NCBI GenBank assembly: GCA_900618795.1 | Contig: UYJD01000012.1 | Span: 988,176-1,052,175, forward strand | Reading direction: 5' to 3' | DNA from: Cyanodermella asteris | Lineage: Eukaryota; Ascomycota; Lecanoromycetes; Ostropales; Stictidaceae | DNA length: 64,000 nucleotides | Shown: one piece after another, positions 52,309 to 62,991 of the stretch | Layout of the letters: the number at the start of each line of letters is the position of its first letter | Numbering within the stretch: position 1 is the stretch's first letter | Position numbers and translations under genes: made by a program | Notes under the pieces: generated by a model | The model's input: only the letters and a program-made list of their open reading frames with translations | What the model was told of the DNA's origin: nothing | Database searches by the model: none

Positions 52309-53442
52309 ATGCGGCACGCAAAAGTGCTTGATCAGAGCAACTTGTCTCTTCCTCCCGATTCATATGTCTACACAATCAAGCCTCTCGGTGACAGCCTCAT
52401 CGCCTCGTGCTCCGACGACTCAATCAAAACCATCGACAAGAACCTGAAACCAATATCTCAAATCTCAAAATGCCACGACGGAATCACTTCCATGGTCACA
52501 AACCCCTCAACTCCATCCATAGCCCTGACCAGCGGCCGCGACGGCTTCTTCCGCTCTTGGGACCTCCGCACACAACAAAAAGTCTCCGAAAGCAACAATA
52601 ATAACCTCAACGCCCCCATCCTCTCGCTAGCAATCTCGGAACAATCAAACCAAGTAGCCGTCGGCACCGAACTCACAGACCACCGCGCCGTCGTCACAGT
52701 CTGGGATTCGCGATCCCTGGCACAGCCCGTCGTGGCATACGTCGACTCACACAATGACGACGTGACGGAACTCTCATGGCATCCCACACACCCGCAATTC
52801 TTGCTCTCGGGCAGTACGGACGGCCTGCTCAATCTCTACGATACACGGATAGCAGACGAGGAAGATGCTGTTGTGAGGACTTGGAATCATGGAAGCGTGA
52901 GTCATGCGCTGTGGCCCGAAGGTGCGGGCGTGCATGATGGCCATGAGACGATCTATGCGGTATCTCATGATGAGCAGCTTGCGACGTATCGGATACCGCT
53001 TGGCTCTGGGGAGTCGCACTACAAGGCGATTGAGAATGATGATGATGCGGAAAATGAGGCTACGACGGTGGGGGATGTACGTCCGAAATTCGATTGCGAG
53101 TATGTGATTGGATTGGCCCCGACGGGTGGACAGGTTGTTATGGGTGTGGGCAAGCATAGTGCTCAACGTGTGGATCTGGTTGACTTGACAGAGAGTCTGA
53201 GAGAAGGTGTCGTTGCGTCTGATAGTACGATACGGATTGAGGAGGCGCATGGCGAGGAGATTGTCAGGACGTTTCACATTGATGGCCAGGCGGGGACGAT
53301 CTTCACGGGAGGCGAGGACGGCATGATACGTGCTTGGAGAGTGGCGGAGGGCCATGCTGTGTCTAAGCCGGCCAAGCAGAGTAAGGAGAAGGTGAAGGAT
53401 AAGAAGGCTGATAGCAAAGGGAAGAGATATGCGCCTTACTGA
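52309..53442 (+). CDS. WD40 repeat protein, WDR89-like
   Basis: A single exon of 377 residues from ATG 52309 in a perfect context (CCACCATGC). WD40 propellers act as platforms in complexes. Repeats are seen as SLIASCSDDSIKTID, ALTSGRDGFFRSWDLR, AVGTELTDHRAVVTVWDSR, HNDDVTELSWHPTHPQFLLSGSTDGLLNLYD, ETIYAVSHDEQLATYRI, and TIFTGGEDGMIRAW at the end. The order, with the HNDDVTELSWHP block and a long acidic insert (DDDAENEATTVGD) before the last blades, fits WDR89 orthologues. The C-terminus is a Lys-rich tail ending KGKRYAPY, a conserved ending of the fungal orthologues as far as I recall. Its cellular role is not well known. Confidence 0.88.
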   Translation: MRHAKVLDQSNLSLPPDSYVYTIKPLGDSLIASCSDDSIKTIDKNLKPISQISKCHDGITSMVTNPSTPSIALTSGRDGFFRSWDLRTQQKVSESNNNNLNAPILSLAISEQSNQVAVGTELTDHRAVVTVWDSRSLAQPVVAYVDSHNDDVTELSWHPTHPQFLLSGSTDGLLNLYDTRIADEEDAVVRTWNHGSVSHALWPEGAGVHDGHETIYAVSHDEQLATYRIPLGSGESHYKAIENDDDAENEATTVGDVRPKFDCEYVIGLAPTGGQVVMGVGKHSAQRVDLVDLTESLREGVVASDSTIRIEEAHGEEIVRTFHIDGQAGTIFTGGEDGMIRAWRVAEGHAVSKPAKQSKEKVKDKKADSKGKRYAPY

Positions 53443-53488
53443 CGTCGGGGATCCGAGTGTACAACACGAGCTATCTTCAAGCGCCCTC

Positions 53489-54937
53489 TTACACCTTCCA
53501 GGGCTTACAATCCTTGCCCACCTGGAAGGGAGCACCAATCTTCTCCTTGATCTCTTCTATCGAGGTATTGAGGTTGTAGTCCCTCAAAGTCAACCCCTTT
53601 TCGTGATCGACATCGAAACAAGCCAGCTCCGTCACAATCGTGTGAACGCACTTGGCTCCTGTGAGAGGAAGATCGCACTTCTCTTTGATCTTCGGTCCAC
53701 CATGCTTGTCACAATGCGTTTGCATGACTAAGATCTTCGTCTCCTCCGGGTTGGCAACAAGATCCATCGCGCCACCCATGCCCTTGACCATCTTGCCCGG
53801 GATCATGAAGTTGGCCAGATCGCCGTACTGGCTGCATTCCAGCGCTCCGAGAACTGTCAGGTCGAGGTGGCCGCCACGGATCTGGCCGAAGGAGACATCA
53901 CTTCCGAAAGTGGATGCACCGGGGATGGGTACGATCGTTTCCTTTCCGGCGTTGATCCAGTCGCTGTCCTCCTTGCTCTTCTTCGGATACGCACCGACAC
54001 CAATGACGCCGTTCTCAGACTGGACATAGACATGTCGACCATCCTTGGCAGTATACGACGAAGCCAAAGTCGGCATCCCCACGCCCAGGTTACAGCTCGA
54101 CCCAGGCTCGAACTCCTTCGCAGCTCGCTTCGCAATAGTATCACGTATACTCTCCTCCCCACCCGCCTGGCCGTCCTCTTCGTTCTTCAAAATCTCAATC
54201 TTATGCCACTTCTGCCCCTTGAACACCCTCCTCACATTCAGCCCCGGCAAGTGAATTTCCTCCGGAGACAACTCGCCCGTCTCGACGATCTCCTCCGCTT
54301 CGACAATGGTGCAATTTGCGGCATTTGCCATGATGCGATTGAAGTTGAATGCCGTGCCCCGAAAGACGCAGTTTCCCATCTTGTCTGCTTTCCATGCTTT
54401 GATCTATGCGAAATCTGCGCGCTCGAAGGATTCTTCGAGAAGGTACTCTTTCCCGTTAAATTTGCGCTTCTCGCGGGGCTTGTTGTATTCCACCGCCTTC
54501 CCGTCCTTGTCGAATTTAGTGGGGAGTTTACCATCCGCATAAAGCGTGTGCAAGCCGGCGCTGGAATAAAATGCTGGAATCCCCGCCCCACAGCATCGGA
54601 TCTTCTCTGCTAATGTGCCCTGTGGAATGAGTTCCAGCTCTGTTTGTCCACTCAGGTAGGCTTTCTCCATGACTTTGCATCGTCCAATGTAGCTGGCAGA
54701 CTGTTTTCGAACTTTGTTCTTCTCGTAAAGACGGCCTAGACCCCAATCGTCGTCGCCGGCTTCTGTGGAAATGAAGTACAAATCCTTGATGTGGTCTTGG
54801 TTCCGTGTCCACTCGATAATCGTCTCCGGTATCCCGGCGAGTCCGAACCCGCCGGCCATGATGCTGGCTCCGGACTTGAGGTCCCGCAGAGCCTCATCTA
54901 CAGAGCTGCATATCTCGAGGTCTTTTCGGTCTGTCAT
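53489..54937 (-). CDS. Succinyl-CoA:3-ketoacid CoA-transferase with an in-frame amber codon
   Basis: One frame of 483 codons from ATG 54937 to the stop at 53489, interrupted by TAG at 54406..54404 (codon 178). SCOT swaps CoA between succinyl-CoA and acetoacetate or acetate in mitochondria. Seen: the alpha part with SIMAGGFGLAGIPETIIEW and CCGAGIPAFYS, the linker FNGKEYLLEESFERADFA then, after TAG, IKAWKADKMGNCVFRGTAFNFN, and the beta part with NLGVGMPTLASSY, the catalytic Glu in QSENGVIGVG (E308), and GGAMDLVA. The family has Leu where TAG stands and both sides are perfectly conserved, so this is a single-base nonsense change, an assembly error, or read-through. A mitochondrial presequence is missing; a CTAAC and CAG just before 54937 suggest an upstream first exon near 55060-54990. 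Confidence 0.85.
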
Positions 54938-55894
54938 GGTCGATGAGTTTCAGGTTAGTGATGAAGGTGTCACAACAGCGGTCACGACAGCGGGTGCCCA
55001 TGGCGAGAAGCTGGTACATATCCCTCGTGCTGTCTTGTATGCCGTGCTTCGCATGTCTGAGCTCCACAATGCGTGGTCCTTTGACATGGGAATGATGAAA
55101 TAGTGGAACTCGAAAGCAAGATAAGCTTTGGGGCGCGTTCCGCGTCGCCACGCCGTGTCTTCCAAGACTCGAAGTGCCCACCTTGCAACATGAGCAGGGT
55201 ATCTGTAACTTACCAGTCGATTGTTGCATCTGTATCTGGAGGGCCTAGCTTGATCATTCTTCCTTGAAATACTTCAGATATGTTGGTAGGCACTGAAGTA
55301 GCTGCGCGTCTACATTTTGCCTGGTCGCGGTGACTTTCAATTGAGCGACCGCGTGTTTTCCCAAGGGCATTTTGCTGCCTACCCTGATCGATGCGACGAT
55401 TTTTGAAACCTCTTTCACTACTTCATAGCGGCGCTGTACTTCAAGATTGGCGTCGTAGGACAGCGAATCCAGTGAGTCTGCGATTGACGTCAGCCACAAA
55501 GTTCCAAAACCGGTCGTTGGCGGTCTCAGCTTCCAGAAGGTTTCACGCACGCAAATCGTCATCGCCAACTACCTTGATGCGCGCAACGGAAGAGCCTCCT
55601 TAAGCCCACGGGATTTCGCTGTATTTGGGAAATGGTGGCAACCACTATGACAGAGCCTCTCTGACGTGAACATTGCTATGAACCCACTTTTCATGCTCTC
55701 GACCCTTCGCTGAACTCGGGGACACATTGATGACATACCTGTCGAGCATGTCCGTGACAAAGCATCCTAGGATGCTGCATACAGTTTATAGGCAGCCTTT
55801 GATGTCCTGATGTGATCGACAAGTATCGTAGACCTCTCACAAAGCCCTGATTAGGCTTCGTCCATAGCAAGATAATCCACAGAGCTTCTGCAAA
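54938..55894. other. Upstream of SCOT; weak small frame
   Basis: Contains a possible first (presequence) exon of the SCOT gene near 55060-54990 and a weak minus-strand frame listed separately. The rest is promoter for the AhpD-like gene on the plus strand. Confidence 0.4.
55254..55562 (-). CDS. Hypothetical protein, weak candidate
   Basis: An ATG-initiated frame of 102 residues with no recognised domain. The central part (SLSYDANLEVQRRYEVVKEV, then KHAVAQLKVTATRQNVDAQL) is helix-like and charged, which makes chance less likely. There is no signal peptide. It could be an exon of a larger gene. Confidence 0.3.
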   Translation of the reverse strand: MTICVRETFWKLRPPTTGFGTLWLTSIADSLDSLSYDANLEVQRRYEVVKEVSKIVASIRVGSKMPLGKHAVAQLKVTATRQNVDAQLLQCLPTYLKYFKEE

Positions 55895-56704
55895 ATGGTC
55901 GTGAACGAGGAATTCTTCGGCCAGTTGGCGCGTCTATTCCCCGGCGGCGAAGATTCGCCCCGGTACGTCTACGCCGCCCTAACATTCCAAGCCAACGACC
56001 GCATGGAGCACATTGCCGAAATCTGGGATTACATTGCCCTGAAAACGCCCGAGATAGAGGCACAGGTCGTCAAGGCCCGGAAACTGCGAGAAGCCCTCCT
56101 CAAAGCGAGCGTCCTCGTCGGGTTTCCAAAGGTACTAACTCCCGCTCATGGTGCTCTGTGAAACGTCGCCAAAAGGGCGGACGCTCTGCGGGTTGGCTGA
56201 TACGAGTGCTAGGGAATCAACGCGTGCATGACCTTGCGCATGGGCATCCAATCGAAATACCCAGGTGTCGAGGCACTTCTCGACAAGGACCAATCACTGC
56301 GCCAGCACCTGCAGCGTCCGGAGAAGGACAAGCGGGGCAAAGAATTCTTCTCCAAAATCTACGCCCAGCACACGGATCGCGTCTTGGATAACATGTCGCT
56401 GGCTTCCGGTGGAGACCTGTCCGAATTTGCGATCAATGCCGTTTACGGAGATTTGATGGCCGAAGTGAGCAGGCTCGATGCGAAGGAAACGGGCCTGCTC
56501 GAGTTCCTGGCGTGTTACGCTGCCGGTGGTAGCGTTTGGTCGCAGGCTAAAGGTCACATGTACGGAAGCCATAACTTGGGGAATGGCAAGGCGGAGATTT
56601 ATGGCGCTATTCACATTTGTGAGGCTATTGAAAAGGAATTGGGGATTCAGATTAGCCGCGATCCGAAGAATTGGGAGTGGATCTCGAAGGCCGACAAGTG
56701 GTGA
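55895..56704 (+). CDS. Carboxymuconolactone decarboxylase/AhpD-like protein
   Basis: Exons 55895..56131 and 56213..56704 give 242 residues. The AhpD/CMD superfamily forms all-helical bundles; some members are peroxide-reducing, others decarboxylases, many unknown. Seen: AALTFQANDRMEHIAEIWDYI, KLREALLKASVLVGFPK joined by the intron to GINACMTLRMG, then LLEFLACYAAGGSVWSQAKGHMYGSHNLG near the end. The CxxC pair that marks peroxidatic AhpD enzymes is not present; single Cys residues lie at INACM and LACYA. So redox activity of the classical type is unlikely. The intron uses GTACTA and CTAG and contains stops. No targeting signal is clear. It is the intact member of a family whose decayed relative appears near 45.2 kb. 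Confidence 0.85.
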
Positions 56705-57002
56705 GAAAAGGTGAGCGACAGAGCTATCACCATGAAACACCTCGTGTGAGCGTTGCTGATGCGGGACATTGCTCTGAGGCATCACGTATAGCAAGAGCTG
56801 CTCCGTTGTTTTGGTCTGGCCAGACATGTATTATGATTGTCTCTCCTATGTATTCGCTGCGGGTAACGAGTGCACATCCATCGATTAACGAAAGACAAAG
56901 CCTTGAGCCCCAATTCTCGTGTCATCTTCTGTTTGATTCAGCCGCTCCATCAAAGCTTGGAGCGGCGTCGAACGACTTTGGCTTCGGATCGAGAGCCTAC
57001 AT

Positions 57003-57367
57003 TCATGCCGGGGAGAGAATGGGGAGGATGACCTTGCCGAGGAGGACATCAAGAAGGTCAACAACGGTGACGGTGACGTCAACGCCATCGAGGACGCTGG
57101 TCGGGCTGCAGTTCAAGATGTTGATCTGAGAGGGTGGTCAGCGACTATCAGATACTCAAGCTTGTTCCAACTTACTCCAGAGCCAGTGGTGCAGGTGTAG
57201 GGGGTCCCTCCTCCAGACGTGCACTTGTCGGCGGTCTTGACGTCGCACTTTCCAGATGGGGGCTCGGCGCAGAGAGAGACACCGCTGCCACCGTCGTTGC
57301 GGGCGACAGCCATGGCAGAGGCGCTGGCGGCGATGGTGAGGATGGTAGTGATCTTGGAGAACTGCAT
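57003..57367 (-). CDS. Small secreted cysteine-containing protein
   Basis: Exons 57367..57176 and 57125..57003 give 104 residues. A signal peptide is clear (MQFSKITTILTIAASASAMA). The mature part has five Cys: SLCAEPPSGKCDVKTADKC, PYTC and, across the intron, INILNCSPTS. The last 35 residues are hydrophobic and Val/Leu-rich (DVTVTVVDLLDVLLGKVILP), ending PILSPA. The intron (GTAAGT, CTCAG, with CTGAC as branch) joins in phase 0 and removes an early stop. Small secreted Cys proteins of fungi include effectors and surface-active proteins; the Cys pattern is not that of a standard eight-Cys hydrophobin. No family is recognised. The transcript leader is pyrimidine/purine mixed and about 120 nt. 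Confidence 0.7.
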
Positions 57368-57559
57368 TTTGAAGTTTGTTGAAAAAGCTGAGCGGCTTTT
57401 GAGGTTGGTGGCTTTGGTTGGGCTTTGGATTGCTGGATGCTGCTTTGACTGCTGTATGCTGATGAGGAAAAGCTGATTGAGGTCGAGGACGAGCCGGTTC
57501 TTATACAAATTTGAAAGGGCCTTCAACCATCTCCGTCAACACCATCCTGTTCTGCACCG

Positions 57560-58339
57560 AGTCAGTCTGCGCATCTACGAGGGGAAGATGAAGTCGACGT
57601 TGAGAAAGAGATCGTCATCGTGCAGATGAATTTGCCGTCGGGATGCTCTGACGGTGTCCAAGCCTGTCAACAGACGCCACTGAGGATGCGCCTGCCAATT
57701 GTCATGCGATGATCGACATTTGTGCATCACATCGAGCTGTCAGGAACGGAAACACGAGTCTGTTCTGGCAAGATGTGGGTACTTGTTGGCTGGACGTCGA
57801 ATATCATCAGTGGTCTTGCTTCGATGATTGGACTGTGATCAATCGAGACCCTTGAAAGCGGACACACAGTCGAAGCAGAATTTCCGACTACGGGGGTTGG
57901 CAAGACTAGAATACTACCATCGACGAGCATCGATCCTTCAGCATCTTCGAATCATTGCTGTGGCAAACATGCAGGCATAGCAGGCCGTAATCGGCAGCCA
58001 ACAGGCTCATACATGCCATGCGGCCTCGCGCTAGCAAGCGAGACATGTCTTCTTACCCTTCTTGGTATTTTTGTGGGGGCGCTCAAGGATGTTAGCGCCA
58101 CCCACGCATAGCGACTCCTGGGGCTTGCTGCGCGTGGTCTGAGCAACGTGGAGCCCGAGTTGGTCAGCCCTTTCGTTCTCAACGATGAAACAGACTACAT
58201 GGCCAAGGCTTGGTTGGGGTCGAAGGATTTCAGCCGCTGGCAGGAGTCGATGCCGCCGACAGCGCCGAGCGTGGACACCCGTAGCGCCCGACTAGAACCA
58301 GGGTTCCCCACAGCAGCCAACCTCATCATGGAAATGTGA
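57560..58339 (+). pseudogene. Unidentified decayed reading frame
   Basis: A single plus-strand frame reads 260 codons with only three stops (TGA 57710..57712, TGA 57836..57838, TAG 58109..58111), far fewer than chance, and ends in a 64-codon open segment (VSPFVLNDETDYMAKAWLGSKD). Between stops the text is protein-like, for example DVEKEIVIVQMNLPSG and VCSGKMWVLVGWTSNIISG. All three stops could come from single C-to-T changes (CGA to TGA, CAG to TAG). I do not recognise the family. It begins 190 bases upstream of, and divergent from, the small secreted protein gene. Confidence 0.4.
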
Positions 58340-60713
58340 TATTCCAGAAATCCGCCCGCCTCACACAACAGTTCCGGGGCCTGGTTCGTACTAGTTGGAA
58401 TGCGTCGACTATTCGGAAGTCGTTACTGCCCGTTCTGGTTGGCGTAGGAGCCAGTGGCTTGACGTGCTGTGAGCTGGGGCAAAGCTGACGGCCAGACTAA
58501 AATGTAAGCACGCATACTACATTTGGCAATTCTTGCTGTTCTTCGGCCGCTCACTCCTGGTCACAAATACTTGGGTTCAACATGAAAGGGCAAAAAACGA
58601 ACTTGGACCAAAGCGTGTTGCTCTGGCATTGTTCCTGCAAGGGTCGATAATTTCTGTGACTAACAGAAACTGAAAAGCCGAATCCTTGCCTATCTTGCTT
58701 ACCACTTGGCGAATGCAGAGCGGTCCCACTGTCAGATTCTCTTTTGACAGCTGCTCCACTGAGTACCCGGAATCCACAAGCTTGGAAAAAACTGCCTCTC
58801 ACAATGCATGCAGCCCCTCGTATTATGCCGGCGGAAAACGTTCCGTGCGGTTTTGAAAGCATTACTAGATCTGTGAATGATGAGCTTGATATCCGACATT
58901 GAAACCGAAGCCAAAGATTCTCCATCGAGGTCCAGGATCTTCATCCTTCAGGCCTTGGCATCTTGGTCCTGGCTTGATCGCAATGTCGCGTGAGTCGGTC
59001 CTGCGACCCCTCATGTTGGTTTCTTGACATGCGGTGGAACGAACCCGAACGCCATTGACGCTTCGTGGTATGCCTTCCATGCGAACGGGTTAACTCGCCA
59101 GCCCGAATCACCATCCGAATGGGATTCGAATGAAGCTTTGCTAGGGGCTCAGCGCAGCCAGGCAAAAGCCAAATTCTGGGGCGTAAGCGGGAGGCATCTG
59201 CTTGTGCGTTTCCATTCGACTCGGCGATGAAGGAGGTTGCACGCATCGACATGGCCTTGTTCATCAGCTTGCCGCCGACTCAAGTGGCGTTCATCGTGTT
59301 ACGCACAAAGGACCGGCATGTTGAATATCCGACAGGCTCAACAGGGCATTCTCAGCGTCATAATCCAGGCAAAGTCTTCGCACGAAACGATGGAAGCTGG
59401 CCGTCATACTATGAACCATTCTCGGAGAGACTGCGATCTCAAACCCTGGAGAAAAGTGATTATGGGCGGTGTCTTGTGTTTGCATCGTCATAGTCGCGAC
59501 GTTCTAACGTGAAGTGAACCGCACATTTTCGCTTCTATCTGGGGATATGCAAAGTGTCGATGTGCAATGCCCCCTTTGGGCGAGGACATAAACGTCGCTG
59601 CCTGGCTGATAAGAGATTGTCTCCGGAGGCCACAAACATCCAGCCTTTCAGCGTACAACGCGTCCATCAAAAGGAAGAAATCGATTCGAGAGCGAAGGCT
59701 GACAAATCGACCCCAAATTTTGGATTGACAGCCCGGTGGCTTTTCATGTGAAAGGTGAGTCGACGTGGAAAATGTTTTGCCTACCTGATGACCACGATTA
59801 TGTCGTAGCTGTACCTTTTCCTGTTGCCTACTTAAGCCCTTATGTTGCTATTGTGCACGAACATTGGTGGATGGACTGTTTGCGGGCTGACTTAAGTGCT
59901 CACAACCAAGATTTGCGCCCCTTGATCGTAGCGACGCAACGTCCAATGCGACGTACTCGAAATTTCATGCTGGATCGAGATGTCACCCTGATTTGAATCA
60001 GCATTCGGTGGTCTCGTTGAGGTCCCAGAAATGGTTAGAAGCACCTACTTAAAACAGACAATCTAAAGCGGGCCAACGGAAGTGTTGACGGCGACACTTC
60101 AACACCTAACCCCCCCCCCCAAGTAGGTCCATCAACAGCTTCATAAGTTTTCGTAATACTACCAACACAAGTGGCCAGAGACATCGTTACTACTACTCGT
60201 TCATGTAATCGTAGGAGGACCCACGGAGGAAGCTGCCAAGGGAGATAACAAGATAGGTGCGCAACGACTTGCGTTAGCCCGCCTTAAACCCAACAATTCG
60301 CACTTCCAAGTGCGAGTTCCCCAAACTTTCTCACTTAGTCATCAAACTCCTTGAAACCAAGACTGGTCATTGCTGTCGAGGGAAGTCTCTTCTCGCGCCA
60401 TCATTGGTTCGATTAGAGTTCAAGCTGAGACATTCCGGCTGCCCGCAGCAAGTTCAACCGCGCAAGCATGTGAACGCTTCACCCGAGGTCTCAGGGGCAA
60501 GTGATGAGGTGATCTGATTGTTCTGCTCGGACTTTCATATATACTCAATCTATCCATGTCCAGGCAACCAGAATTTGTCCTTCTCGTAGGTCAACCGCAC
60601 GATCTGAGACGAGATCGCCGCCTCATCGCACTGCGACGTACGCCAGACAATAATGACGGGCCATCTCGCCTGTAGCTCTCTTTTGTGCCGCCTCGAATAA
60701 CTACGTCTTCACG
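58340..60713. other. Long gene-poor stretch
   Basis: About 2.4 kb with no supportable gene. Short frames occur on both strands (for example plus 59227..59493) but have no motif. A run of 11 C at 60110..60120 is listed separately. The last 200 bases are the promoter of the second P450. Confidence 0.45.
60110..60120 (+). repeat. Poly-C run (11)
   Basis: An uninterrupted run of 11 C in a gene-poor region. Homopolymers of this length often differ between strains and are error-prone in assemblies. Confidence 0.85.
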
Positions 60714-62465
60714 ATGACTCCAGTTCAAGCATTCGCGGTATTCTGCCTCAAGGCAGCCGCGTTCTCTGGTGTCGTTTCCTATCTTGCCACACGTTTTGGC
60801 GATCATATCTTGCCTATTTTCGTCGTCCACAATGTATTGTGGCTATCGTTTTCATTATTCTTTGTGCTGGGGGCCATAGATCAAGTGCTGATCTACCCCT
60901 ACCATCGAAGCCCATTGAGGAAGCTTCCGACTGTCAAGGTAATATTACGTCTTCAGATTTTGACACAAATCTGATGAAATTTCTATCCAGGACAGGTATT
61001 TCGGCAACCTCATCACGGAGAGCCCGCGTGGCAAAACTGCCTTGGGATGGATGAAGCAGTTCCCAGACGCGGAGATGATCCGGGTCATTGGAGCAGCCGG
61101 CGTCCCCATCGTGGTTTTGAGTGGGGCTGCCTCTCTGCGCGACGTTCTTAACACGCGTCCCTACGAGTTCATCAAGTTTCCGGGTATGGCCAGCTTCCTG
61201 TCCAGGATCATTGGCTACGGCCTCATCCTGTCCGAAGGCAACCCACATCGGGTGCAGCGAAAGCTACTGACACCTTCATTTCACATTCGCAAGATTCGTG
61301 GACTCTATGACCTCATGTGGTCCAAGACGGGGATTCTGCTCGAGGAATTGCAGAAAGACCTTGATGATCATCCCGCGGCTGGCGATAGCAAGTATGGTGA
61401 AATAGAGATAGCGGAATGGGCCAGGTAAGTGCATATCAATTGCACGGAAAAGTCGGATTCGGACTAATGCTATCCAGTCGACTCACCTTGGACATCATTG
61501 GACCCACGGCCTTGGGCAAGGACTTCCAGTCCCTGACGCATAAAGAAAACGAGATCGCCAAGGCATACCTCGAAATCTTGGATCCCACCTTCGAGCGCCT
61601 CGTCTTCCTCGGCCTGCACGTCATAATGCCCGAGTGGATCATCCGCCGTATCCCGTGGTCCGTCAACAGGATGATCGACGAAAACTGCGGTTTCCCGCGC
61701 AACGTCTGTCACAAGATCGTTCTCGAGAAGAAACAGGAACTGTACAAGGGCGAACTGGCAGAGCACGATATCCTGTCAAGCATCATGGAGACGGGCCAGT
61801 TCACAGACGATGAAGTCGTCGATCAGATGCTCACCTTCCTCGCCGCCGGCCACGAGACGACTGCTTCCGCACTGGCGTGGACATGCTACCTCTGTGCGCG
61901 CAACCCCGAGATCCAGGAAAAGCTACGCGCCGAGATTCGAAACAAGATTCCCAGTTCGAACTCCCCGATCACGTACGACGTCCTCGAATCGCTCCCTTAC
62001 CTCAACGGCGTCTGCGAAGAGACTCAGCGCCTCTACCCCACCGTCCCCACCACAGTCCGCGAACCCATTGTACCCACCACCGTCGCCGGCGTGGCCATTC
62101 CCAAGGGAACCAGTTTCGTCCTCATCCCCCACGCCATCAATCGCCATCCCAAGTTCTGGGGCTCCAACGCCGCAGAGTTCGTCCCCGAGCGCTGGATCGA
62201 CTTTTTGGAGGATGGATCCGGAAGACCGAACAAGCATGGCGGCGCAAACACGAACTTTGCAGAGATTACCTTCTTGCACGGGCCGCGATCTTGTATTGGA
62301 CGCGACTTTGCAAAGGCGGAGCTAAGGTGTGCGGTCGCGGGCATTATCGGGAAGTTCAAGGTTGAGCTGCAGAGGCCGGACGTGGAGCCGGCGGTGAGTG
62401 GCGTTATTACGACGAAGCCCGCGGATGGGATGCATCTTTTGATGAAACCGGTTGCAGGGTGGTGA
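60714..62465 (+). CDS. Cytochrome P450 monooxygenase
   Basis: Exons 60714..60938, 60991..61424 and 61478..62465 give 548 residues; phases close. Seen: two hydrophobic N-terminal helices (AFAVFCLKAAAFSGVVSYL and FVVHNVLWLSFSLFFVLGAI), the C-helix region HRVQRKLLTPSFH, SRLTLDIIG after intron 2, the I-helix AAGHETTASA, ExxR as EETQR, FVPERW, and the heme loop FLHGPRSCIGRDFAKAEL with the Cys ligand. The pattern is the CYP4/CYP3-like clan common in fungi. Intron donors are GTAATA and GTAAGT; acceptors are both ATCCAG. The gene is followed 527 bases downstream on the same strand by a flavin monooxygenase, so both may serve one oxidation route, but no transporter or synthase is visible before the window ends. 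The substrate is unknown. Confidence 0.94.
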
Positions 62466-62991
62466 GGCGGTCAAGTCGTAGCAGCACGTTGTAAGTCGTG
62501 AACGACCGGGCCATGACGTTTCTCAGGTCCTAGCATGATAGCTCAATCATTTTCTGCAATTAGCGACACGATCGCCTGTCAGCACCATGTGATAGGCTTG
62601 AGATCAAGGCTTAGACAGTAGCTCAATAACGCATAGGGGTCCCGGACTGATGAAGTCAACATGATACAATCCAGGCCTCGACGAAACTCGCCGAAGCGCT
62701 CTTCGGGGTAATCGCAGCACTGTCTCGCAAACGGCCCTATGGTTATCCCACTCGCAATGGGTATAGGAGCATCGAGTTCAACGCCGGCCGAATTTAACAA
62801 GATTTCTGCGCGGAGTGTCGGTCTCAAGCAGCATGCTGATAGGGTAGCATCACCGGATCGGCCGAACACTCCTCGGGCCCGAGTTAGTGCCAATCCTACC
62901 AGGCTTCAACAACTCAACAGTACTTATACGATGCATTCTATGGCGTTAGAGGAGTATCGCAAAGCTGTATGTACACGGGATTTACATTGCA
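62466..62991. other. Intergenic, no gene seen
   Basis: The flank between the P450 stop and the monooxygenase start. An open plus-strand frame overlaps the monooxygenase start but has no motif. No terminator or other element was recognised. Confidence 0.5.

Noticed and set aside
10927-58339. Reassignment of TAG or TAA to a sense codon
   Set aside because: Clean genes in the same window end with TAA, TAG and TGA at family-expected lengths (for example the TAA-ended GH5 and DHA2 genes and the TAG-ended RPS19), so the standard code holds.
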